From contig CAWFBJ010000018.1 in the NCBI GenBank assembly GCA_963814055.1, positions 1 through 64,000 on the forward strand: a stretch of DNA of 64,000 nucleotides, read 5' to 3'. Positions 28,718 to 37,366 of this stretch are shown piece after piece. Positions within the stretch are counted from its first letter, which is position 1; every line of letters starts with the position of its first letter. The translations under genes and the position numbers were made by a program. The notes beneath the pieces are model-generated. The model made no database searches. It was not told the DNA's origin and saw only the letters and a program-made list of their open reading frames with translations. This DNA is from AWTP1-13 sp963814055. Lineage in GTDB: Bacteria; Pseudomonadota; Alphaproteobacteria; Rhizobiales; Hyphomicrobiaceae.

Positions 28718-29818
28718 ATGTCGAATAGAGCGCCCCAGCCGCAGCCCGGCATCCTGGACATCAGCCCCTACGTTCCGGGCGAAAGCGAGGTGCCGGGCGG
28801 CCTGAAGCCCATCAAGCTCTCCTCCAACGAAACGCCCCTCGGGCCGTCGCCCAAGGCCGTCGCCGCCTACAAGGCCCAGGCAGACCATCTTGCGCTCTAC
28901 CCCGATGGCGGTGCGACGGCGCTGCGCAACGCCATCGCCAGGCACTACGGGCTTAACCCGGAACGGATCGTGTGCGGATGCGGCTCCGACGAGCTGATCA
29001 ATCTCATCGCGCACGCCTATGTCGGCCCCGGCGACGAGGCGGTCTACAGCGCGCACGGATTTCTCATGTACAAGATCGCGACGCTGTCGAGCGGCGGTAC
29101 ACCTGTGCCGGTGGCGGAGAAGAGCTACCGCGCCGACGTGGACGCGATGCTGGCGCGTGTGACCGAGAAGACCAAGCTCGTCTTCCTTGCCAATCCCAAC
29201 AATCCGACCGGCACGTACATCCCTCACGACGAGGTGCGGCGCCTGCACAAGGGCCTTCCCCGCCACACGCTGCTGGTGCTGGATGCGGCCTACAGCGAGT
29301 ACGTGCGGCGCAACGACTACGAGGCGGGTCTGGAGCTGGTGGCGACCACCGAGAACACGGTGATGACGCGCACGTTCTCCAAGATCTATGGGCTGGCGGC
29401 GCTGCGGCTCGGCTGGGCCTATTGCCCTGCGCCCGTTGCCGACGTGCTGAACCGCGTGCGCGGACCGTTCAACGTGACGGCGCCGGCTATTGCCGCGGGC
29501 GTCGCCGCGCTGGAAGACAAGGCGCACATCGAGACGGCGGTTGCGCACAACGAGAAGTGGCTGCCGTGGGTGACGGCCGAGTTCGAGAAGATCGGCATCA
29601 AGGTAACGCCGAGCATCGGCAATTTCGTGCTGATGCATTTTCCTGCGACCAAGGGCAAGGACGCGGTGTCGGCCGACGAGCACCTGAAGGCGCGCGGCAT
29701 CATCCTGCGCCGCGTCGCAGCCTACGGTCTGCCCAACTGCCTGCGCATGACCATCGGCACCGAGGACGACAATCGCCGCGTGGTGGCGGCGCTGGCCGAG
29801 TTCATGGGGCGATCATGA
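28718..29818 (+). CDS. hisC: Histidinol-phosphate aminotransferase
   Basis: A 366-residue class I/II PLP aminotransferase. The start ILDISPYVPGESEVPG and LSSNETPLGPSPKAV are typical HisC. NPNNPTGTYIPHDE binds the cofactor, TRTFSKIYGLAALRLGWAY holds the Schiff-base lysine, and RGIILRRVAAYGLPNCLRMT is the C-terminal substrate-carboxylate arginine block. It converts imidazole acetol phosphate to histidinol phosphate. In Alphaproteobacteria the same enzyme often serves Tyr/Phe transamination, which fits the next gene, tyrC, whose ATG overlaps its stop (ATGA). I chose the ATG at 28718, following GAGCAAGC; the open frame extends upstream to 28661 without support. Confidence 0.93.
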   Translation: MSNRAPQPQPGILDISPYVPGESEVPGGLKPIKLSSNETPLGPSPKAVAAYKAQADHLALYPDGGATALRNAIARHYGLNPERIVCGCGSDELINLIAHAYVGPGDEAVYSAHGFLMYKIATLSSGGTPVPVAEKSYRADVDAMLARVTEKTKLVFLANPNNPTGTYIPHDEVRRLHKGLPRHTLLVLDAAYSEYVRRNDYEAGLELVATTENTVMTRTFSKIYGLAALRLGWAYCPAPVADVLNRVRGPFNVTAPAIAAGVAALEDKAHIETAVAHNEKWLPWVTAEFEKIGIKVTPSIGNFVLMHFPATKGKDAVSADEHLKARGIILRRVAAYGLPNCLRMTIGTEDDNRRVVAALAEFMGRS

Positions 29819-30747
29819 GCGAGCCTATGTTCGAGCGCGTCGCGCTGATCGGCCTCGGGCTGATCGGCTCGTCGCTGAGCCACGCCATCCGGCGCGGCGA
29901 GCTGGCGCGCAGCATCGCCGGCCATGCGCAGTCGGCAAAGACCCGCGATACGGCGCTGCGGCTGGGGCTGGTGGATTCCGTCTATGCGACGGCGGCGGAG
30001 GCGGCGGACGGCGCCGATCTCATCGTGCTGTGCGCTCCCGTCGGCGTGTGCGGGAAGTTGGCCCAGGAGATGGCGCCTAAGCTTCGCCCAGGGGCGATCG
30101 TGACCGATGTCGGGTCCGTAAAGGGCGCGATCGTGCGCGAGGTCGGCCCGCATCTGCCTCAGGGCGTGCATTTCATTCCCGGCCATCCGATTGCCGGCAC
30201 CGAGCATTCGGGCCCCGAGTCGGGCTTTGCCGAGCTGTTCGACGGCCGCTGGTGCGTGCTCACACCGCCGGCCGGCACCGACACGGCGGCCATCGACAAG
30301 CTCAGCGCCTTCTGGAAAGCGTGCGGCAGCCACGTGGAGATCATGGACGCGGACCACCACGACATGGTGCTGGCCATCACCAGCCATGTGCCGCATCTCA
30401 TCGCCTACAACATCGTCAATACGGCGCGGCACCTCGAGCGCGTGACCGACACCGAGGTCATCAAGTTCTCCGCCGGCGGCTTCCGCGACTTCACGCGCAT
30501 AGCCGCCTCGGATCCCGTGATGTGGCGCGACGTGTTCCTCAACAACAAGGAAGCGGTGCTGGAGATGCTCGGCCGCTTCAGCGAGGATCTGACGGCGCTG
30601 CAGCGGGCCATCCGGTTCGGCGACGGGGAGACGCTGCACAAGCTGTTCGTGGAGGCGCGCGCGACACGGCGCGGCATCATCGAGGCGGGCCAGGACACCG
30701 AGGCACCAGACTTCGGCAGGCGCTCCCCCAAACCTTCGGGCTCATGA
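29815..30747 (+). CDS. tyrC: Prephenate/arogenate dehydrogenase
   Basis: A 310-residue TyrA-family dehydrogenase. The nucleotide site is VALIGLGLIGSSLSHAIRRG; the middle reads ADLIVLCAPVGVCGKLAQEM and TDVGSVKGAIVREV; the active-site block is FIPGHPIAGTEHSGPESGF; and the helical dimer domain starts CGSHVEIMDADHHDMVLAIT. It oxidatively decarboxylates prephenate or arogenate on the way to tyrosine. The ATG overlaps the hisC stop by ATGA, and its own stop overlaps the next ATG the same way, so hisC-tyrC-chaC are tightly coupled. A longer open frame on the left is only a shadow of hisC, not a fusion. Confidence 0.9.
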   Translation: MSEPMFERVALIGLGLIGSSLSHAIRRGELARSIAGHAQSAKTRDTALRLGLVDSVYATAAEAADGADLIVLCAPVGVCGKLAQEMAPKLRPGAIVTDVGSVKGAIVREVGPHLPQGVHFIPGHPIAGTEHSGPESGFAELFDGRWCVLTPPAGTDTAAIDKLSAFWKACGSHVEIMDADHHDMVLAITSHVPHLIAYNIVNTARHLERVTDTEVIKFSAGGFRDFTRIAASDPVMWRDVFLNNKEAVLEMLGRFSEDLTALQRAIRFGDGETLHKLFVEARATRRGIIEAGQDTEAPDFGRRSPKPSGS

Positions 30748-31427
30748 CCGCATCAGATCACGACCTCTGGCTGTTCGCCTACGGGTCGCTCATGTGGCGG
30801 CCGGGTTTCGCAGTCGAGGAGACACGCCGCGCCCGCCTGACGGGCTACCGGCGCTGCTTCAGCATCTATTCGGTGCATCACCGCGGCACTCCGGAGCGGC
30901 TCGGCATGGTGCTGGGGCTGGATCGCGGGGGCGTGTGCGAAGGCATCGCCTATCGCATAGCGGCCGCCAACGTCGGCCAGACGCGCCACTATCTTCGGGC
31001 GCGCGAGCTGATCAACGGCGTGTATCGGGAAGCGGCTGTGCCAGTGGAGCTCGAAGGGGAACCGCGCGCCGAGGTTACGGCGCTGACCTACATCGTGGAG
31101 CGCGCGCATCCCAACTATGCGCATCGGCTGCCGCTCACCACGCAAGCGCGGCTGATCAAGGGTGCCAAAGGTATTTCCGGCGCCAACATCGACTACCTGG
31201 TCAGCACCGTGCGCCACCTGCGCGAGCTCGGTATCCGGGAGCGCGAATTGGAGCGGCTGGTGACCATGATCGGCCCGCTGGCCTGGCAGCGTTCCCGCGC
31301 GCAGCACACCAGTCCTTATGCGGCGGCCGTGGTGCGGGCGCTACGGTTGCAGCGTCCGCCCGTGCAGCGACGTGCGCGCAAGGAAGAGCGCCGGCGGTTC
31401 CTCTACCGGTTGCAACTGGAACGCTAG
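30744..31427 (+). CDS. Gamma-glutamylcyclotransferase, ChaC family
   Basis: A 227-residue ChaC-type enzyme. It begins with the signature WLFAYGSLMWRPGFAVEETR and RRCFSIYSVHHRGTPERLGM, and has GVCEGIAYRIAAANVGQTR and the catalytic Glu region PVELEGEPRAEVTALTYIVE. It cleaves the gamma-glutamyl bond of glutathione to 5-oxoproline and Cys-Gly in the cytosol. Its ATG overlaps the tyrC stop, an arrangement I recall as common in Rhizobiales although the functions are unrelated. The C-terminus is very basic (RRARKEERRRFLYRLQ). It ends 22 bases from a convergent hypothetical gene. Confidence 0.9.
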   Translation: MTASDHDLWLFAYGSLMWRPGFAVEETRRARLTGYRRCFSIYSVHHRGTPERLGMVLGLDRGGVCEGIAYRIAAANVGQTRHYLRARELINGVYREAAVPVELEGEPRAEVTALTYIVERAHPNYAHRLPLTTQARLIKGAKGISGANIDYLVSTVRHLRELGIRERELERLVTMIGPLAWQRSRAQHTSPYAAAVVRALRLQRPPVQRRARKEERRRFLYRLQLER

Positions 31428-31449
31428 CGAGAACGATTGGATGCGCGGG

Positions 31450-31866
31450 CTAGGCGCTGGCACGCTCGGGCTCGGAACCCAGGTGGCCCAGCTGGCCCGC
31501 GCGAAGATCGCAGACCACCAGTGCGCGTGCGGCATCCGATGCAGCCGTAAAGAGCACATGCACCTCGTTGGCGCCGAGCTGGGCGCCGCGCTGGCGCACG
31601 CCTGCCAGATTGAGCGTTGCCGCATCGCTTTGTCCAGAGCCTACATGCAGCACCCTGCGCCGGCCGCCCTGCTCGCGTTTCACCAGGACATAGGTGGCCT
31701 TCGGCAGTGGCGGGCACTCGATGAGGCTGTAGACGCTGTGCATGTAACCCCTGCCCGAAGCGCCCCGCCATAGATGCCGGCGGGCGGGAACCTGCTGCGG
31801 CAGCCCCAGAGGTACGGGGGCCGGAGCGGGCTCAACACGGGCTAGACTGATGACTTTGGCGGACAT
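31450..31866 (-). CDS. Conserved hypothetical protein of Rhizobiales
   Basis: A 138-residue protein without signal peptide or membrane helix. The central block YMHSVYSLIECPPLPKATYV followed by LHVGSGQSDAATLNLAGVRQ is strongly conserved in a family I recall from Hyphomicrobium, Rhodopseudomonas and Bradyrhizobium, where it is uncharacterised. The N-terminal 40 residues are Pro-rich and variable. It is convergent with chaC and followed downstream by nothing on its strand. The 140 bases between its start and the ribonucleotide reductase stop hold an AT-rich promoter-like stretch. Confidence 0.7.
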   Translation of the reverse strand: MSAKVISLARVEPAPAPVPLGLPQQVPARRHLWRGASGRGYMHSVYSLIECPPLPKATYVLVKREQGGRRRVLHVGSGQSDAATLNLAGVRQRGAQLGANEVHVLFTAASDAARALVVCDLRAGQLGHLGSEPERASA

Positions 31867-32006
31867 GAGGGTCGATGTTCGTGACTGGACGAGCTTGAAT
31901 ATACGAGTGATTTCAAGCCGAAATGAGGCTGGAGTTGAGTCATTTCAAGGTGACGCGCCCAGGTGGAAACGTCACAAAATCGTTAACGCTGAAGCCGCGG
32001 AAGGGT

Positions 32007-34451
32007 TCAATTGCATTTTGAATAGTCGCAGGAGCTGCATACCCAGCAGGCTTCGCGGCGATGCAGCGTGGGGGAGCCGCAGCGCGGACAGACCTTGCCG
32101 GCGCCGGCAACACGCTCGGGACCGTGGTCGCGCGGCTCGCCGACGGTGAGCACTTGCCGCTCATCGCCCGCCTCGGAACCGGCAACGGCCGGCGGGTTGA
32201 GAAAGCCGGTGCGGATCATATGCCCCTCGATGACCTGGCCGATGGCCGCCAGCAGGCTCGGCACGTAGCGCCCGCCCATCCACTGGCCGCCCTGGGGATC
32301 GAAAATGGCCTTCAGCTCCTCCACCACGAACGTGACGTCGCCGCCGCGCCGGAAGATGGCGCTGATCATGCGCGTCAGCGCCACCGTCCAGGCATAGTGC
32401 TCGAGGTTCTTGGAGTTGATGAAAACCTCGAACGGACGTCTGCGCCGTGTCGAAGACACGCCTTCGGCATGATCGCGCTCGATGTCGTTGATGGTGATGT
32501 ACATGGCGTGGTCGCTGCCGGGCCACCGGATCTTGTAGGTGGCGCCCTCCAGCATGGCCTCGCGCTCAAGCGGCTTGGAGATGTAGACGACGTCGGCCTG
32601 GCGATCGCGGGGAAGATGCAAACCAGGCAACAGCGGCGTCTCGACTTCAAACGCTTCCGCGGAGGCAGCTGGCGCAATCCCCAGACTTGCCGCCGCCTCG
32701 ACCGGCTTGGCTTCCGTTGAACGGCTCAGCACCGAACCCGTCACGGCGTTGGGGCGGTAGGTGGTGCAGCCCTTGAGGCCCAGATCGTAGGCCTGCAGGT
32801 AGACATCCTTGAAAGCCTCGAAGCTCAGGCCGGCCGGGCAGTTGATGGTCTTGGAGATGGAGCTGTCGACATGGCGCTGCAGCGCGGCCTGCATTTCCAG
32901 ATGCTCGCGCGGGGTGAGTTCTTCCGCCGTCACGAACGCCGGCGGCAGCGACGCCTCGGACCCGAATTTCTCCCGGAACAGCGCGTGCGCGTAGTCTTCG
33001 ACGGTCTCGGTGCGCGAGGAGCCGTCGCGCTCGAGCACACGGCGCTCGTAGCGGAAGTCGAACACCGGCTCGACGCCGCTTGAGACGTTGCCCGCCAGCA
33101 GCGAGATGGTGCCGGTGGGGGCAATCGAGGTGAGCAAGCCGTTGCGGATGCCGTGCTGGGCGATTGCCGAGCGCACATCTTCCGGCAGACGCTGCATATG
33201 CGGCGCGGCAAGAAAGCGCTCGGCGTCATACAGCGGGAACGCACCCTTCTCGCGCGCGAGCTCGGCGCTGGCGAGATAGGCGGCTCGCTCGATGGTGGCC
33301 ATCCACTTTCCGGCCAATGCGGCTGCCTCGGGCGTGCCGTAGCGCACGCCCACGAGGATCAGGGCATCGGCCAGCCCGGTCACGCCAAGCCCAATGCGGC
33401 GCTTGGCCTGGGCCTCCTGCTTCTGGCTGGCGAGCGGGTAGTTGGAGACGTCGATGGCGTTGTCGAGGAAGCGTACTGCGGTGGCGGTGAGCGTCTCCAG
33501 GCGGGCTTCGTCGAGATGCGCATCCGCGTCGAACGGCTTGTCGACCAGGCGAGCAAGGTTGATCGAGCCCAGCAAACATGCGCCATACGGCGGAAGGGGC
33601 TGTTCCCCGCAGGGATTGGTGCAGCTGATCTCTTCGCAGTAGGCGAGGTTGTTCTCGGCGTTTATGCGGTCGATGAAGACGACGCCGGGCTCGGCGTAGT
33701 CGTAGGTTGCGCGCATGATGCGGTCCCACAGCGCCCGGGCTTGGACCGTGCGGTACACCATGCCCTCGAACACGAGGTCCCACGGCCCGTCGCTGCGCAC
33801 GGCCGCAATGAAGGCGTCCGTCACCAGCACCGACAGATTGAAATTCCGCAGGCGGCCCGGATCCGACTTGGCGTCGACGAAGGCCTCGATGTCGGGATGA
33901 TCGCACCTGAGCGTTGCCATCATGGCGCCGCGCCGCGCGCCGGCTGACATGATGGTGCGGCACATGCCGTCCCAGACGTCCATGAAGCTGACCGGGCCGG
34001 AAGCGTCGGCGCCGATGCTCTTCACCGGCGCGCCCCTGGGACGCAGCGTGGAGAAGTCGTGGCCGATGCCGCCGCCCAACTGCATCGTGAGCGCGGCTTC
34101 CTTGACGTTTTCGAAGATCGAGGACAGGTCGTCCTCGATGCGGCCCATCACAAAGCAGTTGAACAAGGTGACGGAGCGTTCCGCGCCGGCGCCTGCCAGA
34201 ATGCGTCCGGCGGGCAGAAAGGCGAAATTCGCCATGGCCTCGCGGAAGGCTTTGGCCCAGCGCGCGCGCGATCGCTTCGACTCGGCGGCCGCAATGGCCT
34301 TCGCAACCCTTTCCCAGGAATCGGCCACCGTGCGGTCTACAGGGGTACCGTCCGCTGCGTTGAGGCGGTATTTCAACTCCCAGATCTGCTGGGAAATTCT
34401 GGGAAGAGGGGGTGGGGTTTTATGCACGCACGGAACCTGGGAAATGCCCAT
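32007..34451 (-). CDS. nrdJ: Adenosylcobalamin-dependent ribonucleoside-diphosphate reductase
   Basis: An 814-residue class II reductase. Early blocks are FAFLPAGRILAGAGAERSVT and TLFNCFVMGRIEDDLSSIFE, with one of the redox cysteines. The substrate and active-site region reads MQLGGGIGHDFSTLRPRGAP and SCTNPCGEQPLPPYGACLLG. A TSCPD-like segment (about 610-720) includes KIRWPGSDHAMYITINDI, and the C-terminus has a zinc-finger-like CPRCGSPTL plus CWVCSSCDYSKC for thiol exchange. It makes deoxynucleotides with coenzyme B12. No cobalamin riboswitch is visible upstream, and the start ATG at 34451 lacks a good ribosome site. Confidence 0.93.
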   Translation of the reverse strand: MGISQVPCVHKTPPPLPRISQQIWELKYRLNAADGTPVDRTVADSWERVAKAIAAAESKRSRARWAKAFREAMANFAFLPAGRILAGAGAERSVTLFNCFVMGRIEDDLSSIFENVKEAALTMQLGGGIGHDFSTLRPRGAPVKSIGADASGPVSFMDVWDGMCRTIMSAGARRGAMMATLRCDHPDIEAFVDAKSDPGRLRNFNLSVLVTDAFIAAVRSDGPWDLVFEGMVYRTVQARALWDRIMRATYDYAEPGVVFIDRINAENNLAYCEEISCTNPCGEQPLPPYGACLLGSINLARLVDKPFDADAHLDEARLETLTATAVRFLDNAIDVSNYPLASQKQEAQAKRRIGLGVTGLADALILVGVRYGTPEAAALAGKWMATIERAAYLASAELAREKGAFPLYDAERFLAAPHMQRLPEDVRSAIAQHGIRNGLLTSIAPTGTISLLAGNVSSGVEPVFDFRYERRVLERDGSSRTETVEDYAHALFREKFGSEASLPPAFVTAEELTPREHLEMQAALQRHVDSSISKTINCPAGLSFEAFKDVYLQAYDLGLKGCTTYRPNAVTGSVLSRSTEAKPVEAAASLGIAPAASAEAFEVETPLLPGLHLPRDRQADVVYISKPLEREAMLEGATYKIRWPGSDHAMYITINDIERDHAEGVSSTRRRRPFEVFINSKNLEHYAWTVALTRMISAIFRRGGDVTFVVEELKAIFDPQGGQWMGGRYVPSLLAAIGQVIEGHMIRTGFLNPPAVAGSEAGDERQVLTVGEPRDHGPERVAGAGKVCPRCGSPTLHRREACWVCSSCDYSKCN

Positions 34452-34499
34452 GATATATGGGGGTTGCAGATGAAGAAGCCAGTTCTTCGCGACTAGGAA

Positions 34500-34688
34500 A
34501 ATGGGCAGCAGTGAAATTGCTATGTTCTATATTTGTTCCGCGTCGTCAAGAGCGCCCAAGAAAAATTTCGGGGTGCTGGAATTAAATGGACCGAGCCACG
34601 TTGTACAAGCGACCCGCTCAACCCCGCACCAGTGGGTCAAACGATCAGGGCGCTTCACCCCGCACGAAGCGCCCTGATTTTTGTTTTT
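34500..34688 (+). ncRNA. Candidate small RNA ending in a strong terminator
   Basis: No gene on the plus strand reaches this point; the nearest ends at 31427. Yet the region ends in a textbook plus-strand terminator. Upstream of it a second stem can form (GACCCGCT near 34611-34618 with AGTGGGTC near 34631-34638, one mismatch), giving two adjacent hairpins. An AT-rich stretch (TTGCTATGTTCTATATTTG, about 34518-34536) could hold the promoter, but the 5' end is a guess. It does not resemble 6S, SRP or tmRNA by eye. Confidence 0.3.
34644..34688 (+). terminator. Strong intrinsic terminator, plus strand
   Basis: A perfect 13-base stem, ATCAGGGCGCTTC at 34644-34656 and GAAGCGCCCTGAT at 34666-34678, with a nine-base loop, followed by TTTTGTTTTT to 34688. 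On the minus strand the stem is followed by CGTTTGACC, so it works for rightward transcription only. The genes on both sides run leftward. Confidence 0.75.
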
Positions 34689-34723
34689 ACGCCCCTACCG
34701 TGAGCCGGTAGCGGCCCACCCAT

Positions 34724-35497
34724 TTAGCTTTCTGCCGCCACGGTCCCGCCAGCCGCCTCAGGCAGCGGAGGCGGGTTCGGCTTGGCGCGGGCCTCGGCAA
34801 CCAGCAAGGCGCAGGCCGTCTCGATCTTCTCCTGGATGACGGCACGCGCCTGGGCGCGGGGTAGCCCCGGAGGCACCGGGTCGAGGATCTCGATCACGAC
34901 GGTGCCCGGGTAGCGCATGAAGCTGCGCCGGGGCCAGAAGAGCCCCGAGTTGAGGGCCACGGGCACACAGGGCAGACCGAGCCCCTCGTAGAGCGCAATA
35001 AAGCCGGGCTTGTAGTCCGGCTGAGCTCCGGGCGGGCGTCGCGTACCTTCCGGGAAAATGATGATCTCCCGCCCGTGCGCCGCGCGATCGCGCGCATCGC
35101 GGATCAACGCTCTCAGGGCGCTGGGGCCTTTGTCACGCCGGACAAAGATGTGCTGGAATTTATGACTGAACCAGCCATAGAGCGGAATCCATCCCAGCTC
35201 CGCCTTCATCACCATGGCGGGATCGCGGAACACCGGGATCAGGGCGAAGGTATCCCAGGCCGATTGATGCTTGGACGCAACCAGGCAGGCGCCTGGCGGC
35301 AACTTCTCGCGGCCGCGCACCTCCAAATGCGTGCCGCAGATCATCTTGAGCAGCCACAGGCTGGCACGGCCATGCAGCTTCAACCCCTCCATGGCCCAAC
35401 GGCGCGGCGCCAGCAGCAGCCAGCTGCCAAGGACCAGGAACAAGGCCGTGTTGGCGTAGAAGACCACGAAATAGGCGAGCGACCGGAGCAGCACCAC
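34724..35497 (-). CDS. plsC: 1-acyl-sn-glycerol-3-phosphate acyltransferase
   Basis: About 257 residues with an N-terminal membrane helix (FVVFYANTALFLVLGSWLLL) and the PlsC domain. The catalytic H-x4-D motif is LVASKHQSAWDTFALIPVF. The glycerol-phosphate binding motif is IIIFPEGTRRPPGAQPDYKP, and PCVPVALNSGLFW is the later conserved block. It acylates lysophosphatidic acid to phosphatidic acid at the inner membrane. GTG at 35497 with an upstream GAGGGC is my choice; ATG at 35542 would add 15 residues and overlap the YdcF stop. The downstream end faces the orphan terminator. It is probably co-transcribed with the YdcF gene eleven bases upstream. Confidence 0.9.
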   Translation of the reverse strand: MVLLRSLAYFVVFYANTALFLVLGSWLLLAPRRWAMEGLKLHGRASLWLLKMICGTHLEVRGREKLPPGACLVASKHQSAWDTFALIPVFRDPAMVMKAELGWIPLYGWFSHKFQHIFVRRDKGPSALRALIRDARDRAAHGREIIIFPEGTRRPPGAQPDYKPGFIALYEGLGLPCVPVALNSGLFWPRRSFMRYPGTVVIEILDPVPPGLPRAQARAVIQEKIETACALLVAEARAKPNPPPLPEAAGGTVAAES

Positions 35498-35507
35498 GGA
35501 TGCGCCC

Positions 35508-36185
35508 TCACAGACCGGAGGCGTGAGACGTCGCGCCGGCAAATGCGCTGCTCTCCCACAGCAACAATCGCGCGACGGCGTAACGGGCAGCGGAGGGCAG
35601 GAACTTCACGTACTCCGAGAACAGCACGCGCGCCGTATAGGCGTCCGTCCACCAGCGCCCGGTGTGCACCTTGTTGGAGATGACCGGGTGCGGCACGAGA
35701 TTAATTCCGGGTAGCGTCCGCCGCAACTCGGTGAGGCTGCGCGGCATGTGATAGCTGGACGTCACCACAATCAGCCGCTTGAGCCGCCGCGACTCTGCCC
35801 AAGCCTTCGTTTGATCGGCATTATCGCTGGTCGTGTGCGCGACATAGTCGATGTCTACGCAGCACGCGAAGAGTTGGTCGGGCAGGCCGCTGATGCGCTT
35901 GAGATCGTCGAGACTGGTCTGGCGGTTGACGCCGGAGATCAGCAGCCTGGCGCCGCGGCCGTCCTTCAGCAGCCTGGCTGCCGCGGCCAGGCGCAATTCG
36001 CCGCCCGTGAGAACCACAATCGCATCGGCGCGCGCGCCCGCGACGGGCGCGTAGCGCGCCACAACGGAGATAAACAGGACAAAGCCGCCAGCGAACACCA
36101 GCAACATCGCACCAAGAACGGCGGCCGTCCATTTCGCAGATCGAGCCACGCTACCTCTCCGCACCGTCTCCCTCGGCGTGGGCAA
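35508..36185 (-). CDS. YdcF/SanA-like DUF218 protein
   Basis: A 225-residue protein with one N-terminal membrane helix (VLGAMLLVFAGGFVLFISVV) and a DUF218 domain: ADAIVVLTGGELRLAAAARL, ARLLISGVNRQTSLDDLKRI, then IVVTSSYHMPRSLTELRRTL. The strand-turn VLTGG and the SSYHMPR block define the family, which includes E. coli YdcF, SanA and ElyC, linked to envelope and lipid-carrier homeostasis. The active domain would face the periplasm. It is upstream of plsC in the same direction and downstream of ftsX by about 95 bases. Confidence 0.9.
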   Translation of the reverse strand: MPTPRETVRRGSVARSAKWTAAVLGAMLLVFAGGFVLFISVVARYAPVAGARADAIVVLTGGELRLAAAARLLKDGRGARLLISGVNRQTSLDDLKRISGLPDQLFACCVDIDYVAHTTSDNADQTKAWAESRRLKRLIVVTSSYHMPRSLTELRRTLPGINLVPHPVISNKVHTGRWWTDAYTARVLFSEYVKFLPSAARYAVARLLLWESSAFAGATSHASGL

Positions 36186-36280
36186 CGCACCGATCGCACA
36201 TTAGCGGATCTGGGCGCCGTTGCGACCCCGATGGTCAAGGGCACAAACAGTTTTTCTCGGCTTGCGGCGACGCTGAACGG

Positions 36281-37366
36281 TTAATGCTGACTATTCAATA
36301 TGCGATAAACACCGATGCGCGACGTCAGCATGCACAAGGCCGCGATCACCAGCACGACGATGCCCAGCAGGAAATAGCCGGGCGGGTCGAGCGTGGCTAT
36401 GCCGATGAGGCGGCGAATCTCGGCAATGGTGACGGCACCGCCGCCCATGAGTTCCATGACCGTCGGCATGGCGAGAAACACGAACGTGGCCCAGAGCGCG
36501 CCGACCACACCGGCCCGAATGCCCAGCCGCAGGAAGTGCCGCTCGAACTCGCGGGCGATGAAGCGGTCGGTTGCACCCACGAAATGCAACACCTCGACGA
36601 TGTCGCGGTTGGAGGCCATGGCGCTCCTGGTGGCGGAGACGATGATGGCGGTGGTGGCCGCGCCGACCAGCAGCAAGATGGCGAGGCCGCCCAGCGCGAA
36701 GGAGCGGGTGATGGTGCGGATCTGCTGCTGCCAGCGACGGTGATCGTCGATCAAGGTGCCTGGGTACTGGCGGATGAGCGTCGCCTTGAGCGCGTCGAAA
36801 TCGGGCGGCGAATTGCGGTCGAACTCGACCGCGATCAGGCGCGGGACGGGCAGCGTCTTGAGAGCTTCGGTCTGCCCCAGCCAGGGCTCGAGCAGATCGG
36901 CCGCATCGCCAACGCTGAGCGCGCGGACTTGCGCGACCCCGGCCTGGCGCGACAGGAAACCGCTGACGTCGGCTACCGTACGGTCGAGATCGCTGTTTTC
37001 CTTGGCCTCGATCTGCACCGTGACTTCGCTGGCGATGTCGCGCAACCAGGCCGACGCCGATTGGTTCATCATGTAGACGGCGCCTGCCGTCAGCGAGGCG
37101 AGGAAGCACATGATGGTGATGACGACGGTCAGCGAGCGGCCGGTCACCGAGCCCGCCGGCACGATCGGCGCATTGGTCATATTGCGGGCGGACCTGCGGG
37201 TGCGGCCCTGGCCTTCGCCCGCCCCGCGGTCGAGCCGGCTGGCGGGTGCCGTGCGCGTGCGGCCGGTGCCGAGCGTATGCGGCGCCTCGTTGTGGGCGAT
37301 CTCGGGCCGCGCCTGCGCCGGCAGGTGCGTGGGCCGCCCTGTGGGCCTGTCAAACGATCCGGACAT
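36281..37366 (-). CDS. ftsX: Cell-division ABC permease FtsX
   Basis: A 361-residue FtsX. A long, polar, Pro/Arg-rich cytoplasmic N-terminus (about 1-70) is normal in Rhizobiales. Then comes the first membrane helix (VVITIMCFLASLTAGAVYMM), a periplasmic domain including VTVQIEAKENSDLDRTVADV, and the three C-terminal helices with ALGGLAILLLVGAATTAIIV and FVGATDRFIAREFERHFLRL. With FtsE it forms the complex that activates cell-wall hydrolases at the division site. The start overlaps the end of ftsE by 17 bases, so the two are translationally coupled. An internal ATG before MTNAPIVPAG (about 37180) is a possible shorter start. Confidence 0.9.
   Translation of the reverse strand: MSGSFDRPTGRPTHLPAQARPEIAHNEAPHTLGTGRTRTAPASRLDRGAGEGQGRTRRSARNMTNAPIVPAGSVTGRSLTVVITIMCFLASLTAGAVYMMNQSASAWLRDIASEVTVQIEAKENSDLDRTVADVSGFLSRQAGVAQVRALSVGDAADLLEPWLGQTEALKTLPVPRLIAVEFDRNSPPDFDALKATLIRQYPGTLIDDHRRWQQQIRTITRSFALGGLAILLLVGAATTAIIVSATRSAMASNRDIVEVLHFVGATDRFIAREFERHFLRLGIRAGVVGALWATFVFLAMPTVMELMGGGAVTIAEIRRLIGIATLDPPGYFLLGIVVLVIAALCMLTSRIGVYRILNSQH

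Noticed and set aside
28972..30747. A 591-codon open frame that looks like a fusion upstream of tyrC
   Set aside because: The first 280 codons are the +1 shadow of hisC, with a low-complexity Arg/Gly/Ala-rich translation. tyrC starts at the ATG overlapping the hisC stop.
34452..34723. Cobalamin riboswitch or NrdR box upstream of nrdJ
   Set aside because: No B12-box-like sequence was seen. The AT-rich stretch near 34518-34540 is only a partial match to an NrdR box and has no second copy, so I do not claim it.
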